Assembly: GCA_002369075.1 (NCBI GenBank)
Contig: DFEG01000044.1
Span: 16,593 to 80,592 of the forward strand
Origin: Bacteroidales bacterium UBA3808
GTDB lineage: Bacteria > Bacteroidota > Bacteroidia > Bacteroidales > Paludibacteraceae
Reading direction: 5' to 3'
Length of the DNA: 64,000 bases
Shown: positions 58,218 through 64,000 of the stretch, in pieces
Numbering within the stretch: position 1 is the first letter of the stretch
How the letters are laid out: each line of letters starts with the position of its first letter
Position numbers and translations under genes: made by a program
Notes under the pieces: model-generated
Told to the model about the DNA's origin: nothing
The model's input: the letters and a program-made list of their open reading frames with translations, nothing else
Database searches by the model: none

Positions 58218-58961
58218 GTGAAAGTACAGATTATGGCTATCGGTAACGTGACTCCGGACAGTTTTTATGCCGGATCACGCTTGATGGGTACGGACTCCGG
58301 ACCGGTCCCCTCCGTCGTTACGGAATGGGCGAAGCGGGCTTTGGACTCCGGTGCCGGCATCCTCGACATAGGCGCCTGCTCGACCCGGCCAGACAGCACG
58401 CCTGTGAGCGAAGAGGAAGAGTGGAGACGCCTCGCACCCGCTTTGGAAGCCCTCCGTACTTTCTGCCCCGCCGCACAGCTCTCGGTGGACACCTTCCGCC
58501 CTGCTGTCGCCCAAAGGGCGTTGGAGCAATTCGGACCCATGATCATCAACGACATTTCCGGCGGAACAGAAGAGATGTACGAGCTCGTCGCACGTTTCGG
58601 TGTGCCGTATGTCTATACTTTTTCGGGTGACTACAGCCGGCTGTCCCTCCTTGCCGCGCGAGACACTGCCAACTGGATTCTCGATCCGGGATTCGGGTTC
58701 TGCGGAGGCGTGGAACGCGACTATGAGTGTCTGCGCAAGATGGATACTCTTCGCGCATACAACCGCCCCGTGCTGGTAGGGGTGAGCCGCAAGTCCATGA
58801 TATACAAGCCCTTGGGTCTTACGCCCGACACCTGCCTCGCCCCCACACAGGCGTTGCAACTCTACGCGCTCGAACACGGCGCCACCATTCTGCGCACGCA
58901 CGACGTACGCGATACACAAAATATAATAACTCTATGGAACACACTAAACGCTAATCACTAA
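58218..58961 (+). CDS. folP: dihydropteroate synthase
   Basis: The product has 247 aa from GTG 58218. DHPS motifs appear in order: MAIGNVTPDSF, DIGACSTRPDS, QLSVDTFRPAVAQRAL, MIINDISGG, WILDPGFGFCGGVERDY and RPVLVGVSRKSMI, with the phosphate-binding RTHDV near the end. The enzyme joins p-aminobenzoate to the pterin pyrophosphate in folate synthesis and is the sulfonamide target. The GTG start keeps the first beta strand (KVQIMAIGN) whole but leaves almost no leader. An ATG at 58233 would give about 19 nt of leader and cut that strand. The cdaA gene follows 26 bp later, and the end and gap show a heptamer repeat. Confidence 0.93.
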   Translation: MKVQIMAIGNVTPDSFYAGSRLMGTDSGPVPSVVTEWAKRALDSGAGILDIGACSTRPDSTPVSEEEEWRRLAPALEALRTFCPAAQLSVDTFRPAVAQRALEQFGPMIINDISGGTEEMYELVARFGVPYVYTFSGDYSRLSLLAARDTANWILDPGFGFCGGVERDYECLRKMDTLRAYNRPVLVGVSRKSMIYKPLGLTPDTCLAPTQALQLYALEHGATILRTHDVRDTQNIITLWNTLNANH

Positions 58962-58983
58962 ACACTAAACGCAAAACTACAAA
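58942..58983. repeat. heptamer repeat (CACTAAA type) across the folP end and the folP-cdaA gap
   Basis: Six 7-bp units (CACTAAA, CGCTAAT, CACTAAA, CACTAAA, CGCAAAA, CTACAAA), the first ones within the last codons of folP. Confidence 0.75.
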
Positions 58984-58987
58984 CATC

Positions 58988-59770
58988 ATGCATTTCCTCG
59001 CCTTGTCATTCGGTTTCAAGGATGTGATCGATATCCTGCTGGTAGCCATCATCCTATACGAGACCTACCGTCTGCTCCGCAAGACCGGTGCCTCCAATCT
59101 GTTCTGGGGTATTCTGGCATTCCTCTTCGTCTGGTTCCTGGTCTCCTTTGTGTTCCAGCTGGACCTTACCGGTGCGCTTTTCGACCGCATCATCTCCGTC
59201 GGAGCTATCGCCCTCATCATCATCTTTCAGGAAGAGATACGCATGTTTTTCTACCGGGTCGGTTCGCGTTTCTCGTCCTGGAGCATCTTCCGTCCCAGTA
59301 CCCTGGCGCACAAAGCCGGTTCCAACCAGCAGATACTGGAGATCATCCAGGCGTGCCGCCACATGGCTTCCACCAAGACCGGTGCGCTCATTGTCATTGC
59401 CGGCGGAGGCAGTCTCAAGGAGATCGTGGATACCGGCGAGCGACTCGATGCCATAGTCTCTGCGCGACTGATTGAAAACATCTTCTTCAAGAACACCCCG
59501 CTCCACGACGGCGCGCTCGTCATCCGCGACGGCAAGATGTTAGCCGCCGCCTGTATCCTGCCCGTCAGCAAGAACCAGGACATCCCGCTGCACTACGGAC
59601 TCCGCCACCGCGCGGCACTCGGACTGACAGAAAAATCCGACGCCACGTGTATTGTGGTGTCGGAAGAGACCGGACTTATCTCCGTTGCGGAAGCCGGAAA
59701 AATCAAAGAGGTGAAAGAGGATGAATTATTCCTCGTACTTCATGCCTCTTCTACCGCCGCGGCGGACTGA
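58988..59770 (+). CDS. cdaA: diadenylate cyclase CdaA
   Basis: The product has 260 aa. Three membrane helices occupy about residues 8-85 (VIDILLVAIILYETY, LFWGILAFLFVWFLVSFVF, IISVGAIALIIIFQEEIR). The DAC (DisA_N) domain follows, with the catalytic DGA in LHDGALVIRDGK (about residue 173) and the RHR motif in GLRHRAALGLTE (about 204), plus VVSEETGLISVA. The enzyme makes cyclic di-AMP, which regulates potassium and osmotic balance. The folP-cdaA pair is common in Bacteroidota. The last 45 bp overlap the end of the convergent gene at 59726-60754. Confidence 0.93.
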   Translation: MHFLALSFGFKDVIDILLVAIILYETYRLLRKTGASNLFWGILAFLFVWFLVSFVFQLDLTGALFDRIISVGAIALIIIFQEEIRMFFYRVGSRFSSWSIFRPSTLAHKAGSNQQILEIIQACRHMASTKTGALIVIAGGGSLKEIVDTGERLDAIVSARLIENIFFKNTPLHDGALVIRDGKMLAAACILPVSKNQDIPLHYGLRHRAALGLTEKSDATCIVVSEETGLISVAEAGKIKEVKEDELFLVLHASSTAAAD

Positions 59771-60754
59771 GCTGACGTAGTTGTCCTGGCAGATCACGCA
59801 CTTGCCTTCCTCAGGCAACTGGAAGAGTACCGTAAATTTCAGACCTACCACCAGGCCCGACACTTTCGAGGCAAAATTGGCGGTGGACATGATATCGTTC
59901 ACCTGCAATCCCGTAATCATCGACTGCGTGCCGTACACCGGAGCCGTGGTGGCGCCGTTATAGTCCTGCGGGGCGGTGAAACCCTCCAAGTCACGTTTGG
60001 CATGCATATCCAGCAGCCCGTAGTCGATATAGCCCGCCAGACGGTACTCGATCTTTCTCTTGGGCACATCGTAACCCACGGCGTCGGTGATGATTCCGCC
60101 GAAACGGCCTCCCATCTCCAGACTCAGGTCCATGCCTATCATGCTGATATTGGCTTTGGCACTGCCCTTCAACGGGTAGTTGGTGAAGAACTGGTACTCC
60201 GGCATGTTGCGCAGGTCGGGTATATCCTCGTACCGCCCGAAGGTATTGATGTCGGCGCGGGTGTTCACCCTGCTGTACAGATTGGCGTTCACCTTGACAC
60301 CCGCCAGCATGTAGAACTTATGGTGTTGCACGCCCACCATTACCGGAATCTGCACACCGACATTGGTGTATTGGTCACGGCGGTTGGCAATCTCATATAC
60401 ATAAGTGAACGGATCGCCCTGCAAATCTGTCTGGTTAGCCCTTTCCACAATCATGTTGCTGCCCTGCATGAAGGAAGTCATGCCGGCTTGGGGACCTAAC
60501 CCTAACTGCAGCAAAAACCGGGTCTGCCCGTACGTGGGGCCTGCCTGCATCTCATATACAAAACCTGCGCCGCCGGTCACGCCGAAACTCGGACCGAACT
60601 TGCTACCCGACGGCAGAAAAGTCCATTCGCCCAACTGGCCGTAAGCGCCGATATAATTGGTCACCTTTGCCTCCAACGTGCCGCAAAAAAGGACGGCAAG
60701 CAATAAAAGCCAATATGATTGATGTTTTTTCACAGATTTATTTGTATTTTTCAT
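59726..60754 (-). CDS. outer-membrane beta-barrel protein (342 aa)
   Basis: The start ATG 60752-60754 gives MKNTNKSVKKHQSYWLLLLAVLFCGTLEA as signal peptide. The longer frame would start above the promoter. The mature part is a chain of barrel-like strands (FGVTGGAGFVYEMQAGPTYG, FLLQLGLGPQAG, KFYMLAGVKVNANLYSR, IEYRLAGYIDYGLLD) ending in SGLVVGLKFTVLFQL, which resembles the barrel part of the OmpA-family protein at 33810-35804 (VGAKFTALLQL). An odd tail follows (CVICQDNYVSSVRRGGRRGMKYEE), encoded where the gene overlaps cdaA. Function unknown. Confidence 0.75.
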   Translation of the reverse strand: MKNTNKSVKKHQSYWLLLLAVLFCGTLEAKVTNYIGAYGQLGEWTFLPSGSKFGPSFGVTGGAGFVYEMQAGPTYGQTRFLLQLGLGPQAGMTSFMQGSNMIVERANQTDLQGDPFTYVYEIANRRDQYTNVGVQIPVMVGVQHHKFYMLAGVKVNANLYSRVNTRADINTFGRYEDIPDLRNMPEYQFFTNYPLKGSAKANISMIGMDLSLEMGGRFGGIITDAVGYDVPKRKIEYRLAGYIDYGLLDMHAKRDLEGFTAPQDYNGATTAPVYGTQSMITGLQVNDIMSTANFASKVSGLVVGLKFTVLFQLPEEGKCVICQDNYVSSVRRGGRRGMKYEE

Positions 60755-60773
60755 TTTTTTGTTGTACCTTTGC
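60741..60773 (+). promoter_or_regulatory. promoter of metG
   Basis: TTTG (60741-60744), 20-nt spacer, TACCTTTGC (60765-60773). It overlaps the first codons of the minus-strand barrel gene. The metG ATG is about 112 nt downstream. Confidence 0.8.
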
Positions 60774-60806
60774 ACCCGATTTTGCAAAAAGTACCCGAAA
60801 AGCGGT

Positions 60807-60839
60807 GCAAAAGTAGCAAAAATAATTGATATACGCAAA
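60807..60839 (-). promoter_or_regulatory. promoter of the barrel gene 59726-60754
   Basis: Minus strand: TTTG (60839-60836), 20-nt spacer, TACTTTTGC (60815-60807). The predicted transcript start lies beyond that of metG, so the two 5' ends should overlap. Confidence 0.75.
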
Positions 60840-60885
60840 TAAAAAAAGCTTTTTTTTACTTTTTAGTATAAAAATTACACAAAAT

Positions 60886-62961
60886 ATGGCATTTAATCGC
60901 ACTTTAATCACAGCAGCCCTCCCTTACGCCAACGGTCCCGTACACATCGGACACCTCGCCGGTGTTTATGTACCGGCGGACATCTACGCCCGCTACATGA
61001 GACTCAAAGGCAAGGAGGTGCTTTTTGTTTGCGGCAGTGACGAGCACGGCGTGCCCGTTACCATACGTGCCCGCAAAGAGGGAATCACGACGCAGCAGGT
61101 CGTGGACCGCTATCATGAGTTGATCAAACGTTCCTTCGCCGATTTCGGCATCTCGTTCGACATCTACTCCCGTACCACCTCTCCCACCCATCATCGCTTC
61201 GCAGCGGACTATTTCCGCAAGATGTACGATGCCGGGCAGTTCGTGGAGGAGACCTCCGAGCAGTTCTACGACCCTCAGACGGGTCATTTCCTGACCGACC
61301 GCAATATCCGCGGCGAGTGTCCGCGCTGCCACTCGCTCGGCGCCTACGGGGACCAGTGCGAGAAATGCGGCGCCACCCTCTCGCCCGACGAGCTCATCAA
61401 CCCCTACAATGCCGAGACCGGCAACCCGCTTGCCAAGAAAGCGACCAAGCACTGGTACCTGCCCCTCGACCAATACCAGTCGTGGCTTGAGGACTGGATC
61501 CTCAACCGCCACAAGGAGTGGCGTCCCAATGTCTATGGCCAGTGCAAGAGCTGGCTCGACGGCGGACTCAAACCCCGTGCCGTCACCCGTGACCTCGACT
61601 GGGGTATCCCCGTACCCGTGGAGGGCGCGGAGGGCAAGGTGCTATACGTATGGTTCGACGCCCCGATCGGATATATATCCAACACCATCGAGCTATGCCA
61701 GTCCAACCCCGACAAATACGGCGACTGGCAGAAATGGTGGAAGCAGGAGGATACCAGAATGATCCATTTCATCGGGAAAGACAACATCGTCTTCCACTGT
61801 ATCGTCTTCCCCGCCATGCTCAAGGCGCAGGGCTACAACCTGCCCGACAACGTGCCGTCCAACGAGTTCCTCAACCTCGAGGGCGACAAGATATCCACGT
61901 CCCGCAACTGGGCGGTATGGCTCAACGAGTATCTTGACGATTTCCCCGGCAAACAGGACGTCCTCCGCTATGTGCTGACCGCCAATGCGCCGGAGACCAA
62001 GGACAACGACTTCACCTGGGCGGATTTCCAGGCGCGCAACAATAACGAGTTGGTCGCTATCTACGGCAATTTCGTCAACCGCGCGCTCGTCCTCACCAAC
62101 AAGTATTTTGAGGGACGCGTACCCGCCTGCGGCGAACTGACCGGCTACGACAAAGAGACTATCGAGGAGTTCAAGAACGTCAAGGCGACGCTGGAGGAAC
62201 TGCTGGAGAATTTCAAGTTCCGGGAGGCGCAGAAAGAGGCGATGAACCTCGCCCGTATCGGTAACAAATACCTCGCCGACACCGAGCCCTGGAAACTCGC
62301 CAAGACCGACATGGACCGCACCGCTACCGTGCTGCACCTCGCCCTCCAGATAGCAGCCAATCTGGCTATCGCTTTCGAGCCGTTCCTGCCGTTCTCTTCG
62401 GCTAAACTGAAAACCATGCTCGGTCTCAACGAGGCCGCCGGATGGGAGGATCTGGGCCGTATCGACCTCCTCGCTGCCGGAGCACAGTTAGGCGAAGTGT
62501 CGCTCCTCTTTGAGAAGATCGAGGATGCCGCCATTCAGTCGCAGCTCGACCGTCTGGAGCGTATCAAGAAGGAGAACGAAGAGGCAGCCAAAGCCGAGGC
62601 GCTCAGGAACTGGCGTCCCGAACCGGCCAAAGAGCCGACTACCATTGATGAATTCGACAAGATGGACATCCGCGTAGCGACCGTTCTGGAGTGTACGAAC
62701 GTGAAGAAATCCGACCGGCTGCTGCAGTTCAAGTTGGACGACGGCATGGGCGGACGCACCATCCTATCCGGTATCGCCCAGTCCTACCCCGACCCGTCGG
62801 TGCTCGTGGGCAAACAGGTGCTCTTCATCGCCAACTTCCCGCCCCGCAAGATGATGGGTATCGAGTCGCAGGGGATGATCCTCTCCGCGGTGGATGCGGA
62901 CGGCAAACTGGTAGTCACTACCGTCTCCGCACCTGTACACAACGGTGCACAGGTAGGATGA
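60886..62961 (+). CDS. metG: methionyl-tRNA synthetase
   Basis: The product has 691 aa. The start ATG 60886 is chosen because the HIGH-type motif comes at the usual place ([16 protein letters not shown], residues 20-23). A zinc-binding insert has [18 protein letters not shown]. The second class I signature appears as GDKISTSRN (about residue 336, a KMSKS variant). The anticodon-binding helical domain follows, and a C-terminal EMAP/Trbp-type tRNA-binding domain (about 585-691; [66 protein letters not shown]). The enzyme charges tRNA-Met. A tRNA with a CAT anticodon lies just downstream on the other strand. Confidence 0.96.
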   Translation: MAFNRTLITAALPYANGPVHIGHLAGVYVPADIYARYMRLKGKEVLFVCGSDEHGVPVTIRARKEGITTQQVVDRYHELIKRSFADFGISFDIYSRTTSPTHHRFAADYFRKMYDAGQFVEETSEQFYDPQTGHFLTDRNIRGECPRCHSLGAYGDQCEKCGATLSPDELINPYNAETGNPLAKKATKHWYLPLDQYQSWLEDWILNRHKEWRPNVYGQCKSWLDGGLKPRAVTRDLDWGIPVPVEGAEGKVLYVWFDAPIGYISNTIELCQSNPDKYGDWQKWWKQEDTRMIHFIGKDNIVFHCIVFPAMLKAQGYNLPDNVPSNEFLNLEGDKISTSRNWAVWLNEYLDDFPGKQDVLRYVLTANAPETKDNDFTWADFQARNNNELVAIYGNFVNRALVLTNKYFEGRVPACGELTGYDKETIEEFKNVKATLEELLENFKFREAQKEAMNLARIGNKYLADTEPWKLAKTDMDRTATVLHLALQIAANLAIAFEPFLPFSSAKLKTMLGLNEAAGWEDLGRIDLLAAGAQLGEVSLLFEKIEDAAIQSQLDRLERIKKENEEAAKAEALRNWRPEPAKEPTTIDEFDKMDIRVATVLECTNVKKSDRLLQFKLDDGMGGRTILSGIAQSYPDPSVLVGKQVLFIANFPPRKMMGIESQGMILSAVDADGKLVVTTVSAPVHNGAQVG

Positions 62962-62964
62962 TGG

Positions 62965-63034
<70 letters not shown>

Positions 63035-63035
63035 G

Positions 63036-63109
63036 TAGCGGGACCCAGGATTGAACTGGGGACCTCATGATTATGAATCATGCGCTCTAACCAGCTGAGC
63101 TATCCCGCC
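63036..63109 (-). tRNA. tRNA with CAT anticodon (tRNA-Met, or tRNA-Ile2 before lysidine modification)
   Basis: On the minus strand the 74-nt sequence folds as a cloverleaf: acceptor GGCGGGA with TCCCGCT (a G-T pair at the end), D-arm AGCTCAGCTGGTTAGAGC, anticodon stem CATGA/TCATG with loop TTCATAA, and a TTCAATC T-loop. The CCA end is not encoded. The anticodon CAT fits elongator Met or Ile2; the place next to metG does not decide this. Confidence 0.93.
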
Positions 63110-63135
63110 AACACTTCGTTTTGACGAAAGCGGCT

Positions 63136-63168
63136 GCAAAGGTACTGCTTTTTTTTGACATGTGCAAA
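63136..63168 (-). promoter_or_regulatory. promoter of the tRNA gene
   Basis: Minus strand: TTTG (63168-63165), 20-nt spacer, TACCTTTGC (63144-63136). The tRNA 5' end is 27 nt downstream. Confidence 0.8.
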
Positions 63169-63211
63169 TTATTTTGATTTTTTTTGCATTTTTTAGTCAA
63201 AAAAGTGCACT

Positions 63212-64000
63212 TTAGCCCACATTGAACTGGCTGCCGCCGATGAACTCCCGCAGGATGGAGGTTCGGGGAATATAGGATGCCTCCAGCGGTTCGAAGAAAC
63301 CGAGGAAATAAATCAGCTGCTCCGCCTGCTCATATTCGGGTGCGAAGGCAGGTACGGTCTGCAGGGCAGTCTCCACCGCCATGCGGATGGCGGACAGTTC
63401 ATACGTCATCGATGTATCGAACTCGGCATCGGCTTGTGCGCGGAAAGGTTCTATCCACTGCGCTTCGCCTTCGATGACCGCCGGCCATCCGGCAATGGTA
63501 TCCCGGGGCGACTTGCCACGGGTACGCAGATCGCGGCTCATCCTGCGCAGCAGCCGGTTCACATAAGTCGGTACCATCCGCTCGCCGTCCAGGGTGACAT
63601 GACTCATGGGCGCGGCGTAGATCCGGTATTTGCAGGCGGGATCGACGTGCTCGGTCAGCAGGGGGTTCAAGGCATGAATACCCTCGATGACGAGGATGGT
63701 ATCACGGCTCAGCTGCAGTGTCTCGCCGTTGTACTCGCGTTTGGCGGTGATGAAATTGAAGGTCGGTAACGCCACCTCTTCGCCGGCTATCAGTCCGTTC
63801 AGGTCTTTCGACAGCTGCTCCAGGTCCAGGGCATAGACAGACTCGTAGTCTTTCTTCCCTGTCTCGTCCGGCACTATCTGATCCGCCTCCAGGAACCAGT
63901 TATCCAGCGATAACGCCACCGGCTGTTTGTCCTTCGCGAGCAGTTCCAGACACAGTTTATGGCTGGTGCTGGTCTTACCGCTGGACGAGGGTCCTGCGAT
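63212..64000 (-). CDS. nucleoside (uridine-type) kinase, C-terminal part, truncated by the window end
   Basis: The frame is open to base 64000, so the N-terminus is outside. The first visible residues (IAGPSSSGKTSTSHKL) form the Walker A P-loop, followed by LSLDNWFLEADQIVPDETGKKDYESVYALDLEQL, the substrate-site acidic motif and lid region of the phosphoribulokinase/uridine kinase family, and ILVIEGIHALNPLLT (Walker B-like). In Bacteroidota such kinases are usually about 550 aa with a TGS/threonyl-tRNA-synthetase-like N-terminal half, which would lie outside. Nucleoside phosphorylation is the likely role; the exact substrate is not shown. Confidence 0.85.
   Translation of the reverse strand: MAGPSSSGKTSTSHKLCLELLAKDKQPVALSLDNWFLEADQIVPDETGKKDYESVYALDLEQLSKDLNGLIAGEEVALPTFNFITAKREYNGETLQLSRDTILVIEGIHALNPLLTEHVDPACKYRIYAAPMSHVTLDGERMVPTYVNRLLRRMSRDLRTRGKSPRDTIAGWPAVIEGEAQWIEPFRAQADAEFDTSMTYELSAIRMAVETALQTVPAFAPEYEQAEQLIYFLGFFEPLEASYIPRTSILREFIGGSQFNVG

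Overview
The window looks like a chromosomal segment of a Bacteroidota (Bacteroidales-type) bacterium. The direct evidence is a GldJ-type lipoprotein, several very large secreted proteins with Por/type IX (T9SS) C-terminal sorting tails, Listeria-Bacteroides (InlB B) repeats, an outer-membrane OmpA/beta-barrel operon, a DUF4421 protein, and promoters of the Bacteroidota form TTTG-N20-TAnnTTTG. I found fourteen such promoters by eye. Twelve fit exactly, two have a near-match -33 box, and all fourteen have a 20-nt spacer. The species cannot be named from the sequence.

Left part (1-31,900). After the 3' end of an outer-membrane protein gene (1-411) there are three copies of one two-gene cassette, all on the minus strand. 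Each has a giant secreted protein (1648, 2917 and 3122 aa) built of InlB-type repeats, Ig-like modules, a conserved flavodoxin/ThuA-like domain and a short C-terminal tail. Directly downstream of each is a small exported protein ending in P-[LV]-G-D-A-V, a hydrophobic helix and a basic tail. Around the cassettes lie three type II toxin-antitoxin modules, a REP-associated tyrosine transposase (RAYT) with its REP palindromes, a DUF1016 PD-(D/E)XK nuclease, broken leader copies and short tandem repeats. REP copies sit inside the RAYT gene, supply its stop codon, and sit beside the DUF1016 gene. RAYT and DUF1016 share a duplicated 102-bp promoter/REP segment.

Middle part (32,400-55,900). A DUF4421 outer-membrane protein gene (plus strand) converges on a minus-strand operon of T9SS adhesin (1048 aa), beta-barrel protein and OmpA-family protein. 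To its right is a second minus-strand operon with a 1202-aa adhesin-like protein and a 4024-aa protein made of about thirteen fibronectin-III/jelly-roll modules. All three large secreted proteins end in canonical T9SS type A sorting domains.

Right part (56,000-64,000). Housekeeping genes: gldJ-gcvH (minus), folP-cdaA (plus), an outer-membrane barrel gene (minus) whose promoter region overlaps that of metG (plus), a tRNA with anticodon CAT, and the truncated end of a nucleoside kinase gene (minus).

The most unusual material is in the left part: the giant-protein/GDA-tail cassette, the conserved leader that has collected 11-bp repeats and a REP, the RAYT whose reading frame has absorbed its own REP, and a recurrent heptanucleotide (7-bp period) tandem repeat found at eight loci with different sequences but one period, once inside a coding sequence.
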